DNA of 64,000 nucleotides from Terrimonas sp937888905 (GTDB taxonomy: Bacteria; Bacteroidota; Bacteroidia; Chitinophagales; Chitinophagaceae): NCBI GenBank assembly GCA_937888905.1, contig CALATA010000004.1, positions 310,001-374,000 on the forward strand, given 5' to 3'. The translations under genes and the position numbers were made by a program. Within the stretch, counting starts at the first letter, position 1. Each line of letters begins with the position of its first letter. The notes beneath the pieces were generated by a model that was not told the DNA's origin, ran no database searches, and was given only the letters and a program-made list of their open reading frames with translations. Positions 43,417-51,672 of the stretch are shown here, piece by piece.

Positions 43417-44016
43417 TCAGTTTGTCCTGGTGAAGAACAGTTTGAGGCTGATATCGATATTCGGAAGGATATACATGTTTTGTTCCGGATCGTTGAAGCT
43501 GTTCATGCCCCATTTCAGGCGATTCAGTTTGAAGGTGCTCTGCGCCGATATTTCGTCTGTTCCCATTTCTATTACGGCGGGAAGCTGCATGCTGATCGTT
43601 TTTCCAATCAATGTAAAGTCGCCGGTGATCGTAGCGGAGGAAGAGGCATTGTCCTGCATATCTACTTTGGTGATGTGAAATTTAGCATCAGGAAAAACAG
43701 AGATATTGAAGAAGTCCGCACTCTTTAAATGGTTTAGTAATTGCATCCGCGGACCATCTTCTTTGAGATCGAAGTTGCTGATGCTGCTGATGGGAATCGT
43801 AAAATCGCCGCCGGCTATTTTGCCGGTTGCATCCGTTTGCAGCGTGCCGGATACTTTAAATCCGCCGGTGTGAGCGTGAGTGGGAGCGCTTCCTTTCCAC
43901 TCAATGGAAGAGCGTTTTTCATCCACTTTGAATGTGGCGGACGGAGTGGCTTTCTTTTGTGCGCAGGATGCCAGTACAGCTATCGCGATAAGTGCGCAGG
44001 AAATCTGGTAGTTCAT
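43417..44016 (-). CDS. YceI-family lipoprotein
   Basis: 199 residues from ATG 44016 (MNYQISCALIAI), preferred over the in-frame ATG at 44055 because it begins a proper lipoprotein signal with lipobox VLASC (Cys about 18). The YceI lipocalin-like barrel follows: FKVDEKRSSIEWKGSAPTHAHTGGF, GDFTIPISSISNFD, LLNHLKSADFFNISVFPDAKF, and GDFTLIGKTISMQLP. YceI proteins bind isoprenoid or other hydrophobic molecules; the ligand is unknown here. It starts the run that includes the carboxypeptidase-regulatory lipoprotein. Confidence 0.9.
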   Translation of the reverse strand: MNYQISCALIAIAVLASCAQKKATPSATFKVDEKRSSIEWKGSAPTHAHTGGFKVSGTLQTDATGKIAGGDFTIPISSISNFDLKEDGPRMQLLNHLKSADFFNISVFPDAKFHITKVDMQDNASSSATITGDFTLIGKTISMQLPAVIEMGTDEISAQSTFKLNRLKWGMNSFNDPEQNMYILPNIDISLKLFFTRTN

Positions 44017-44222
44017 TTTTAATTTGTTTGACGGCATAGCAAGGCCTGCTGCCATTTACGGCAGACGTTTGGAACGCCGGTAAATTGTTAGCTGATGAGT
44101 TCAGTAGTTGAATTACGCTGCAAGATTGGCGCTATTTGCGTAGTTGTACAAATAGGATAGATGAACGCGGTCTTTGGTCGTTGTAAACCGTTTGGCGTTG
44201 CTGAATGCAATACACAATTGAC

Positions 44223-44975
44223 TTAATCTATAAACACCGGCGCACTTTGATTGCCGGGATTGAATTTGTCGAGACAGATCTGTTTGTAGTTTCTTCCGAT
44301 CGGGATTTTGGTATTGTTCACCATCAGGTAATTGGGGTTATATCCTGTTACCTTGTTGAGCGGAACGATAAAGGAACGATGGACGCGGAGAAAAGCCTGG
44401 ATGGGCAGCAGGTTTTCCATGGCACTGATCTTTTGTTTGGTCATGTAGGTTTGCGTCGGCGTGAAGATTTTAATGTAGTCTTTGTCACTTTCAATCCAGC
44501 AAATTTCTTCCGTGTCCAATTTGATCAACTGGCGGTCGATACGCACATAAAGGTAGAAAGGCTGAGCCGTTGCGGTTGTTGCAGGTGAGGTAACAGGCTG
44601 CGTGATCGACTGTAGTTTATGGAGGTTCATTACTTTGTCGATTGCGCGTAAGAAACGATCAAAGGAGATAGGTTTCAGCAGGTAGTCCACTGCATTCAGC
44701 TCGAATCCTTCGACTGCATATTCCTGGTGGGCCGTTGTAAAAATAACGAGTGGCGGATTTTGCAGGCTTCTTACCAATTCAGTACCTGATAACCCGGGCA
44801 TATTGATGTCGAGGAATATGAGGTCGGTTTCATTTTTACGCAATTCCTGGAAGGCCGTTACCGCATTGGCAAATGTGCCTTGCAACTGAATCTCCCGTAT
44901 CTGCCCCGCATATTTCTTTATCACCTCAATGGCATGTGGCTCATCATCTATTATCAGTGTTCTGAGTGATGTCAT
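44223..44975 (-). CDS. LytTR-family response regulator
   Basis: 250 residues. Receiver domain with RTLIIDDEPHAIEVI and phosphoacceptor Asp56 in LIFLDINMPG. C-terminal LytTR domain (about 145-240) shows LYVRIDRQLIKLDTEEICWIES, MTKQKISAMENLLPI and FLRVHRSFIVP. Its gene follows the LytS-type kinase by 6 bp. This is the second such pair in the window; the two regulators are similar but not identical, so they probably have different targets. Confidence 0.93.
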   Translation of the reverse strand: MTSLRTLIIDDEPHAIEVIKKYAGQIREIQLQGTFANAVTAFQELRKNETDLIFLDINMPGLSGTELVRSLQNPPLVIFTTAHQEYAVEGFELNAVDYLLKPISFDRFLRAIDKVMNLHKLQSITQPVTSPATTATAQPFYLYVRIDRQLIKLDTEEICWIESDKDYIKIFTPTQTYMTKQKISAMENLLPIQAFLRVHRSFIVPLNKVTGYNPNYLMVNNTKIPIGRNYKQICLDKFNPGNQSAPVFID

Positions 44976-44981
44976 AAACGG

Positions 44982-46037
44982 TCAATTGATCAGGTCAATA
45001 TTGAGTAAGGTGATGAAACAATCTTCTTCATCAAAAAAATCCAGCGCATACTTGCCCGGATACAACAACTGCAAACGCTTGCGCACATTTTCAATACCTA
45101 TTTTCCCGGCGGTATTGTTAGCGGTGTCCGTTGTTTCGGGTTTACTATTGCTGATGTTCAAAGTAAGATGATTGCCTTGTATGCGCAACTGAATATTGAT
45201 CCAGGGCGTATCGATGGTTGCGGCTGTTCCATGTTTGAAGGCATTTTCGACCAGGGGCAGCATCAGCAGGGGCGCTATCTGCAGAGTTTGTGTATTATCG
45301 GCGATAAACAGGTTGAGCTCCAATCTTTCTTCATACCGGATTTTTTCGAGTTTGATATAGTCCCGGAGTATTTCGATGTCTCTTTTCAGGGATACTTGTT
45401 GCGCCGTGCACTCATATAACGAATACCGCAGGATATTGGAAATACCCAGCACTACCTCCGGTGTTTTTTCTGATTTTTCCAAAGCAAGCGAATAGATATT
45501 GTTCAGGGAATTAAACAGGAAATGTGGGTGCAGTTGCGCTTTCAGCGAACTCAGTTCAGCCTGCAATGCGGATTGTTTTCTTTCATGAGAAAGGGTAAAC
45601 AGGCGCAGGGTAATACCGATCCAGACAACCGCATTGCTTCGCTCGATGGCGGTAACGAAGAGGATAGGATCGGATAATTGTTGTCCCGCGCTCCGCTGGC
45701 GGCTGGCCCACGTAAAGTTGGCGTTGCGGGCTTTGTAAAATTGGTAGATGTAGGGGTCTGTGATGAAAATTTCAACAACACGGTAAAGCAATGCGATGAA
45801 AAGCATGATGGCCAGCGCCACCAGGAAGGCTTTAAGGTATTGTCCTTTTATATAAAAATGCCGGACAACGACATAGTCAATCAGGTAAAAGTAAAGCAGG
45901 TGCACCGGTAAAAGCAGGAGAATGACCTTCACGCCCAGCTCGAAATTTTCGTAAGCCGTTCCGTAGATATAGGTCAGAAGCACAAATGCCGCCAGCCAGA
46001 AGTAAAGATGTTTTAATACCGGGTATCTGCTGATCAC
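44982..46037 (-). CDS. LytS-type sensor histidine kinase, GTG start
   Basis: 351 residues from a GTG at 46037; no nearby in-frame ATG exists, and a TACTTTTG promoter box lies 21 bp upstream, supporting this start. Four hydrophobic segments lie in the first 145 residues (ISRYPVLKHLYFWLAAFVLL first). The His_kinase box is LKAQLHPHFLFNSLNNIY, followed by LMLPLVENAFKHG and IGIENVRKRLQLLY. Partner is the LytTR regulator 6 bp downstream. Confidence 0.9.
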   Translation of the reverse strand: MISRYPVLKHLYFWLAAFVLLTYIYGTAYENFELGVKVILLLLPVHLLYFYLIDYVVVRHFYIKGQYLKAFLVALAIMLFIALLYRVVEIFITDPYIYQFYKARNANFTWASRQRSAGQQLSDPILFVTAIERSNAVVWIGITLRLFTLSHERKQSALQAELSSLKAQLHPHFLFNSLNNIYSLALEKSEKTPEVVLGISNILRYSLYECTAQQVSLKRDIEILRDYIKLEKIRYEERLELNLFIADNTQTLQIAPLLMLPLVENAFKHGTAATIDTPWINIQLRIQGNHLTLNISNSKPETTDTANNTAGKIGIENVRKRLQLLYPGKYALDFFDEEDCFITLLNIDLIN

Positions 46038-46057
46038 GTCCGTTTTTTTTACCGGCT

Positions 46058-46065
46058 CAAAAGTA
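46058..46065 (-). promoter_or_regulatory. promoter -7 element of the second LytS/LytTR operon
   Basis: TACTTTTG on the minus strand matches the consensus and lies 20 bp before the GTG start. The -33 box is not clear. Confidence 0.55.
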
Positions 46066-46137
46066 GCCGCTAATCACAGAAAGTGGAAACGAACGTAGAC
46101 GAACGGAATATTTTGTCGACATACGGAGCGGGCAAAC

Positions 46138-46163
46138 AAAAAGGCAGGAATAAATCCTGCCTT
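46138..46163 (-). terminator. terminator after the 277-residue lipoprotein gene
   Basis: Hairpin AAGGCAGGA-ataaa-TCCTGCCTT with an A-run on the plus strand, 39 bp past the stop at 46202. Confidence 0.8.
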
Positions 46164-46201
46164 GTCTACCATCAAACCTGCTATTCCCTGTTCGTAGAGC
46201 C

Positions 46202-47035
46202 TTATTGAATGTTTTTTAATGTAGTAGATGAATTGGTCAGGGAAACGACTTCTCTTACTTCGCCTGTAGGCAAGGGCACCATCGTAACCAACCGGGCTGA
46301 AGACTGTTGTTTTACAATGCCAATACCATGGGCTACCCATACGTCGATCTGCTCTTCGCCGTTGCCTACCAGGGTGCCATATCTTGTTGTGCTTGTTATC
46401 TCATTGTAGTAAGCATAGCTGAACTTATTACAGACGAAACTACCTGCCGGCACCTGGATCGTTTCCACCACGGAAGTGCCTGACTCCAGCATGATGTTCT
46501 GCACCATAGAACATTGATCACCATTGCTGATGTAATCAATACGCTGGCCTTGTTGCAGCGGGCCGTCCAGTGATAGCACACTTCCGTTCCTGATCACATT
46601 TTCCATCGTCATGTAAGCGGGAAAACCGAACAGTTGCGCATTGGTAACGGTGGTGTTGGGCATGTTGTTGAGTAATGTAATCACATAATTCCAGGCTTCG
46701 GGAACTTTGATCTCATTGTAGGTTTTTCCATTGAGGGTAAAAATCTTGTTGTCGAGCGGCATGGTAGTACCAGAACTTTCGATCTCGGAATGGAGGTTAT
46801 AAACTTTGATGCCGGAAGAATCTTTCTGTCCGGAGATCCATTGGGTAGCGGTGCCGGTGCTGCCATCGCTCTGAATATCGTAGACGAATTTTTTATTCTG
46901 GGCGGGAATAAAGGTTTTCGAAACATCCGGGCCGTCTTTCTTTTCCGAACTCTTTGTGCAGCTTACCATTAAAGAGGCTGCTAACAGCATGCCTGACACT
47001 TTTGTTGTGCAGGAGAATAAATTACTTGTGCGCAT
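46202..47035 (-). CDS. lipoprotein of unknown function
   Basis: 277 residues with lipobox MVSC (Cys about 26; the longer N-terminus reads as one signal peptide). The mature part begins with a Lys/Asp-rich linker, then a beta-rich region with FIPAQNKKFVYDIQSDGS, NGKTYNEIKVPEAWNYV and IQVPAGSFVCNKFSYAYYNE. Its C-terminal DVWVAHGIGIVKQQSSARLV resembles the signature of DUF3108-like outer-membrane lipoproteins, but I do not claim membership. A terminator follows. Confidence 0.65.
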   Translation of the reverse strand: MRTSNLFSCTTKVSGMLLAASLMVSCTKSSEKKDGPDVSKTFIPAQNKKFVYDIQSDGSTGTATQWISGQKDSSGIKVYNLHSEIESSGTTMPLDNKIFTLNGKTYNEIKVPEAWNYVITLLNNMPNTTVTNAQLFGFPAYMTMENVIRNGSVLSLDGPLQQGQRIDYISNGDQCSMVQNIMLESGTSVVETIQVPAGSFVCNKFSYAYYNEITSTTRYGTLVGNGEEQIDVWVAHGIGIVKQQSSARLVTMVPLPTGEVREVVSLTNSSTTLKNIQ

Positions 47036-47148
47036 ATATCAAAAAAATGAATGAAGCGCGAAAATATTCTACCCGGACTGCCGGTTCAAAACAAAGCGAT
47101 GGGTGTCAAATTTTGTTGCCGGAAAACCGGAAGTGTCGACGAACGAGT

Positions 47149-47173
47149 AAAGCTCTCCTGGAAGAAGAGCTTT
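47149..47173 (-). terminator. probable terminator after the SRPBCC gene
   Basis: AAAGCTCT-(9 nt)-AGAGCTTT hairpin, about 50 bp downstream of the SRPBCC stop; no strong T-run. Confidence 0.45.
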
Positions 47174-47225
47174 GCCGGAAGAGGATATGTCGCATGACCC
47201 ACCTGATCAAATTTTCAAATTAATC

Positions 47226-47699
47226 TCAGGCATCAGGTATCTCAGGCTCTACGAGTTTCGCCAGTTTTTCCAGTGATTCCTGCCAGCCGAGGTAGCACAT
47301 ATCTGCAGGGATCATAGCAGGAATGTTTTCCTGTTTTATTTTGATCTCTGTTCCCGCAATACTTTTCTTTAACCAAACCGAAGTGGTCATTTCTCCGGGC
47401 AGGGCAGGGTCGTCGAACTTGTCTGTGTATTGCAGGAATTCATTGGCCTGGAAGTCGATATAGGTGCCGCCGAAAGAATGGCCATTTCCGGTGGTGAAGT
47501 TGTGAAAAGACATTTTGAACGTACCGCCTTTTTTCGCCTCCATTTGCTGTACGGTACAAAGGAAGCCGTAGGGTGGAAGCCAGGAAGCGATGGCAACAGG
47601 ATCGGTAAAAGCGCGGAATACTTTTTCCGGCGAAGTCTTGAGCACTCTGTGCAGGGAAACGTTGTTGTCTGAAATAAAATGTGTGTTTTGTTTACACAA
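47226..47699 (-). CDS. SRPBCC / AHSA1-like domain protein
   Basis: 157 residues, cytoplasmic. A START-like fold (AHSA1, activator of Hsp90 ATPase homologue 1-like): VSLHRVLKTSPEKVFRAFTDPVAIASWLPP near residue 14, then KGGTFKMSFHNFTTGNGHSFGGTYID, TSVWLKKSIAGTEIKIKQ and WQESLEKLAKLVEPE. The family binds hydrophobic ligands in many roles and the specific job is unknown. Start: TTG at 47699, as no ATG fits; the segment before VSLH matches the usual length. A terminator-like hairpin follows at 47149. Confidence 0.82.
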   Translation of the reverse strand: MCKQNTHFISDNNVSLHRVLKTSPEKVFRAFTDPVAIASWLPPYGFLCTVQQMEAKKGGTFKMSFHNFTTGNGHSFGGTYIDFQANEFLQYTDKFDDPALPGEMTTSVWLKKSIAGTEIKIKQENIPAMIPADMCYLGWQESLEKLAKLVEPEIPDA

Positions 47700-47763
47700 A
47701 GATGGTCAGACGTTTTGATCCGGAAGATGGCCGCTGACGACATTCTAAGGGGCCGGATGCGGC

Positions 47764-47885
47764 GTGAATCGTCAATCGTGAATGGTGAATAGTGAATAGT
47801 GAATGGTGAATAGTGAATAGGTAGCAGTCACTTATAACTTAATACTTACTACTTAATACTTATAACTTAATACTTATAACTTAAA
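47764..47885. repeat. composite intergenic repeat, longest perfect heptamer tracts
   Basis: Eight GTGAATR/GTCAATC heptamers (47764-47819) then eight ACTTANN heptamers (47830-47885), both in unbroken 7-nt register. No hairpin module lies between them. The second tract ends directly at the stop of the GLPGLI gene. Confidence 0.9.
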
Positions 47886-47886
47886 C

Positions 47887-48624
47887 TCAAATCAGCCAGG
47901 CCAGCATCATCTTCTTGCCATACTGATCCCAGTCTTTCAACGCTTTTTCCAAAGCCGTCATCATGCCGGTGCGATCTACCTTTTTTCCTTTGGTGGCCGG
48001 TGTCACCACTTTCATACCTGCTTCGTTGAGCAATTGCACGCGTGTGGCAAACCAGGTTGTATGCAGGCGGGGAATGCCCATGCCCAATATCATTCCGGGT
48101 AAACCGGTTATGCCTTCGGGGCCGCCGCTCACCGGAATTTCTTCTGCATAAAAAGCAAATACGGCGATCGTATCATAAAGAATACCTACCGCTTTGCGGC
48201 ACTCGAAACCCGCAATCGTACGTGTATCGGGCGTGATCTTCCACTTGATCTTGAGCAGGCTGTCCTCCACGAGATAAGTTTGTTCGTAGATCGGTTTTTG
48301 TGCAGTGGTGGTACCGGTCGTATAGTTATTATATACTACGTTGTTGTCGGCAAACGGCTCAAACCATTTACCACGTGCTACCACGGCCGCCTTGGTTTGT
48401 TTATACAGGGAATGACTGGCATCACCCGTAAAATTGAAATAGGAAAATACTTCCTGCGGGCGATTGTCTTTCGAGCGTTCAAACCATTCGGGTTGAATTT
48501 CTTTGAGCAACGGCCATACCGCTACCCGTTTTTCAAATTCAACACTTACCTGGTTGAGGAAGGTAGTTTGTGCGCTTGCAGAAAACGCAACCAATATCAA
48601 TGCTATTGAGAATATCTTTTTCAT
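47887..48624 (-). CDS. GLPGLI family protein
   Basis: About 245 residues from ATG 48624 (MKKIFSIALILVAFSASAQ, signal peptide 1-19); the longer frame from 48726 would overlap the preceding gene. Family-diagnostic motif GITGLPGMILGMGIPRLHT lies at about 160-180, and QTYLVEDSLLKIKWKI, GFECRKAVGILYDTIAVFAFYAEE fit the family. Homologues are found next to outer-membrane beta-barrel proteins in Bacteroidota, as here (22 bp downstream of that gene). Function is unknown. Confidence 0.9.
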   Translation of the reverse strand: MKKIFSIALILVAFSASAQTTFLNQVSVEFEKRVAVWPLLKEIQPEWFERSKDNRPQEVFSYFNFTGDASHSLYKQTKAAVVARGKWFEPFADNNVVYNNYTTGTTTAQKPIYEQTYLVEDSLLKIKWKITPDTRTIAGFECRKAVGILYDTIAVFAFYAEEIPVSGGPEGITGLPGMILGMGIPRLHTTWFATRVQLLNEAGMKVVTPATKGKKVDRTGMMTALEKALKDWDQYGKKMMLAWLI

Positions 48625-48646
48625 ACTAATGTCTTTTTTAGCGGGA

Positions 48647-51421
48647 TTATTTGCCCGGCATTTTGTTGAAAGTCCAGCTTGCCTGTACCAGGAAGTAACG
48701 TCCCAGCAGATCATAACGTTGCTCACTGAAGAAGTTGCTGTTGATCGTACGCTGGAACCCGATGTTCTGATTCAGGATGTCATGCGCAATAAAGGAGAGC
48801 TTCAACGTTTTTTCTTTGAAGAAACGACGGCTTAATTCTGCATTCCACACGATCTGCCTGTTGCTGGCAAAACGGTTGGTGCTTTGACGGATATTAGCTT
48901 CCACTTCTGTAGACAGTTCGAATTTTGCCGGCAGCATTACCCATCCTTCAACGTCGCCGCTGTATACCCAATAGTTATTGTTGACATCCGGGCTCAGCGA
49001 TGATTTGGAGATACTTCTTTCCACTTTGGGATACATGGCAAAGTTGTATTTCTGATCCAGGCTGTAACGCAGACCGTAACGCAGCGAGAAGGTATAGTAG
49101 GTGTTTTCATTGCGGGCATTGTTCAGGAAGTTGGCCGTACGTCCGCCACTGGCATTCGGCGATAGTTCATGGATCAGTTTTTTGTCACCGCCGCCGCTGT
49201 TCCAGTCTCCATACAGGTACCAGTTATAGTTGCCGTTTACGTTCACGGGCATATAAGTGGTTTTGCCGGTTTCCAGGTCTACCACGCTGGTTGTACTTAC
49301 TGTATTGCGAAGAAAATTGATGCCGACGCCCACCCAGGTATATTGCTGGGTCAGTACTTTATAGTTGTTATAGTTCAGGTTGATGTTATGATTGAACGCC
49401 ACCTTCAGATCGGGGTTGCCCACATAGATCCGCAGCGGATCGTCGTTGTTGCGCAGCGGTTGCAATTGGTTCAGGGTGGGCTGTACCGTGTTTCCTTTAT
49501 AGCTCAGCGAAATGCCTTCCTGTTGCTTGAGCTGATAACGGAATTGCGCCTGCGGCGTAAAACCGGTAAAGTTGTAGGTAGTGCGGGTATCGATATCCAG
49601 GTTATCCAGGCGCAGACGGATGGCCGACAAACCGGAGCCGAAAGCCATGCGCAGTTTTTTCCCGGTATAACGGGCAAATAATGTTCCGGCATTGCTGGTC
49701 GCGTCCAGGTCGGCATTGTTGCTGAAGGTGGGGTTCAGGTCTGTATATTTTCCATCAACGTCTTTGTCGAAACTATTGCGATGCGAGGAGGATTTACTTT
49801 GGTTAAAACTATATTCAGCGATCAGGTTCCACAGCTCGGTCAGCGGCTCGTTATAAGTGAACTTCACACCATAGTTGGTGGCGTTACCATTGTTGCGTTT
49901 TTGCTGATCGATTAATTCCAGTGAATCCAATACATTCGGTGGGCCGTTTCTCCGTACGAAACGCGACACGGATTGCAGCAGCGCCGTTTGCTGGTCGTCG
50001 ATCAGGGTAAGACGTGCGGTGGTGACCAGTTGGCGGTTCTTTTTCTTAAAGAGTTGCTTATAAGTAAGTACGTTGTCGAGCTGGCGCTTTTCCGTATGTT
50101 GTTCGTTGTTTCTGTTATTGGTGTTGAGCGTGTCGAGGTTGTCGTTCAATGCCTCACTATAGGTATTTCCGTAGTTGTCGTTTTTCTTAAAACTGCCTGC
50201 AATAACATATTTGATACTGGCCAGTGAATCGATCTTCCATTCGTATTTTCCATTCACGGAATGTTGTTGGGCCAGCCCTTCTGTACGCGCTACCGAATTG
50301 TTGTAGTTGCTCACGTCGCCGATAGTGGTCTGCGATACGGTCCGGGTGGTATTATTTGTACCCAAACGGTTATAGAGGTAGGAGAAATTCAATTTGTGCT
50401 TGTCTTCTCTCCATTTGTTGCCGTACAAACCGCCGGCGGTATAGGAATTGGGCAAACCGCGGAGACTCCAGTTGCTGAATTCATCGGTAGAACCGAAGCT
50501 GTAATAATAACCACTGATTTCATCGTACTCGTAGTCGTTCTCGATACCGAGTTTGTTACGGTCTTCCCAGCCCAATGCACCGGTGTTTATCTGGCTTTTG
50601 GTGCCGTAAACGGAGAATTTCTGGTTGCCTGTAAAGCGATTGTACATTACTTTACCATTTACCAATTTATCAAAGTCCGTGCTTCCTTCCACGCGACCGA
50701 AATATCCTTTCTTCGCACTTTCCTTTAATTTGATATTGATGGTTTTTGACCCTTCACCTGTGGCGCCGATACTTTTCAATTGATCCTGGTCGCTTTTGCT
50801 TTCGAATACCTGTACCTTATCCACGGCTTTGGCACCGATATTTTGTGTGGCAATGGTGGGATCGTCCCCGAAAAACTCTTCGCCATCTACCAATACTTTG
50901 TCTACTTTTTTACCCTGTGCGGTGATTTCGCCTTTGCTGTTGACCTGCAGGCCGGGTAACACTTTGAGTAATTCTTCCACGGTAGCTCCCGGTCTTACGC
51001 GGAAACTATCTGCCGTAAATTCGGTGGTGTCGCCTTTTATTTTCATCGCGCTGCCGCTGCGGATCACGATTTCCTGAAGCAACTGACTGCGAAGGGTAAA
51101 GGCTACATTGCCCAGGTCGAGGCTTTGGCCGGATGCAAGTGAGATCTTATCTGTCCAGTCAACAAATTTTGGGTAAGTAATTTGTACTACATAATCACCG
51201 GGCGCAAGGCTGTCGATGCGGAACTGCCCCTGCGTGTTGGAACGCGTAAACTTAACGAGCACGGAGTCCTGCGCACGCAACAAAACAACAGAGGCCTGGT
51301 GAAGGACTTTATTGTCGGCAGTGTCACGAACGGTGCCGTTGATGGATCCGGTGGATTGACTGAATACAGGGAAGGCAAAAAAAAGCAGGCACGAAGCCAG
51401 GAGGAGTCGTCTCATGAACAA
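48647..51421 (-). CDS. outer-membrane beta-barrel family protein with carboxypeptidase-like N-terminal domain
   Basis: 924 residues. Signal peptide (1-21, FAFPVFSQ), then a carboxypeptidase-regulatory-like domain (about 24-112, GSINGTVRDTADNKVLHQASV), a TonB plug-like part (about 130-215, RPGATVEELLKVLPGLQVN, GKKVDKVLVDGEEFFGDDP), and a long C-terminal beta-barrel (about 220-924). This is the DUF5686/OMP_b-brl_3-like architecture seen with GLPGLI genes. No TonB box is evident. It probably moves or handles substrates at the outer membrane. The GLPGLI gene follows 22 bp later. Confidence 0.85.
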   Translation of the reverse strand: MFMRRLLLASCLLFFAFPVFSQSTGSINGTVRDTADNKVLHQASVVLLRAQDSVLVKFTRSNTQGQFRIDSLAPGDYVVQITYPKFVDWTDKISLASGQSLDLGNVAFTLRSQLLQEIVIRSGSAMKIKGDTTEFTADSFRVRPGATVEELLKVLPGLQVNSKGEITAQGKKVDKVLVDGEEFFGDDPTIATQNIGAKAVDKVQVFESKSDQDQLKSIGATGEGSKTINIKLKESAKKGYFGRVEGSTDFDKLVNGKVMYNRFTGNQKFSVYGTKSQINTGALGWEDRNKLGIENDYEYDEISGYYYSFGSTDEFSNWSLRGLPNSYTAGGLYGNKWREDKHKLNFSYLYNRLGTNNTTRTVSQTTIGDVSNYNNSVARTEGLAQQHSVNGKYEWKIDSLASIKYVIAGSFKKNDNYGNTYSEALNDNLDTLNTNNRNNEQHTEKRQLDNVLTYKQLFKKKNRQLVTTARLTLIDDQQTALLQSVSRFVRRNGPPNVLDSLELIDQQKRNNGNATNYGVKFTYNEPLTELWNLIAEYSFNQSKSSSHRNSFDKDVDGKYTDLNPTFSNNADLDATSNAGTLFARYTGKKLRMAFGSGLSAIRLRLDNLDIDTRTTYNFTGFTPQAQFRYQLKQQEGISLSYKGNTVQPTLNQLQPLRNNDDPLRIYVGNPDLKVAFNHNINLNYNNYKVLTQQYTWVGVGINFLRNTVSTTSVVDLETGKTTYMPVNVNGNYNWYLYGDWNSGGGDKKLIHELSPNASGGRTANFLNNARNENTYYTFSLRYGLRYSLDQKYNFAMYPKVERSISKSSLSPDVNNNYWVYSGDVEGWVMLPAKFELSTEVEANIRQSTNRFASNRQIVWNAELSRRFFKEKTLKLSFIAHDILNQNIGFQRTINSNFFSEQRYDLLGRYFLVQASWTFNKMPGK

Positions 51422-51672
51422 ATAGCTGGTGATGGTGCAAAATATGGTTTGGTTCCGTTCTAAGCCGGGCGTTTTATATAAGCGCCGTAAAAATGATGAT
51501 TTCCGGTTGAAGAACCACGAAGGCCTTCTTATTTCGCTGTTAATGTTTTAATAAAAAGGGTGAGATGCAGCGGTTAGCAAAATCCACAAGGTGGCGGATT
51601 AAATTTTTTTAATAACGCGGGTAGTACGTGAAAATTGCGCGAACTTACCGTTGTTTCAAAAACTATTACATA

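Noticed and set aside
46074..46340. An 88-residue minus-strand frame
   Set aside because: Overlaps the 3' end of the lipoprotein gene and its terminator.
47764..47885. A possible CRISPR array in the heptamer region
   Set aside because: Units are 7 nt with no spacers.
49169..49681. A 170-residue plus-strand frame
   Set aside because: Opposite the outer-membrane barrel gene; no recognisable domain.
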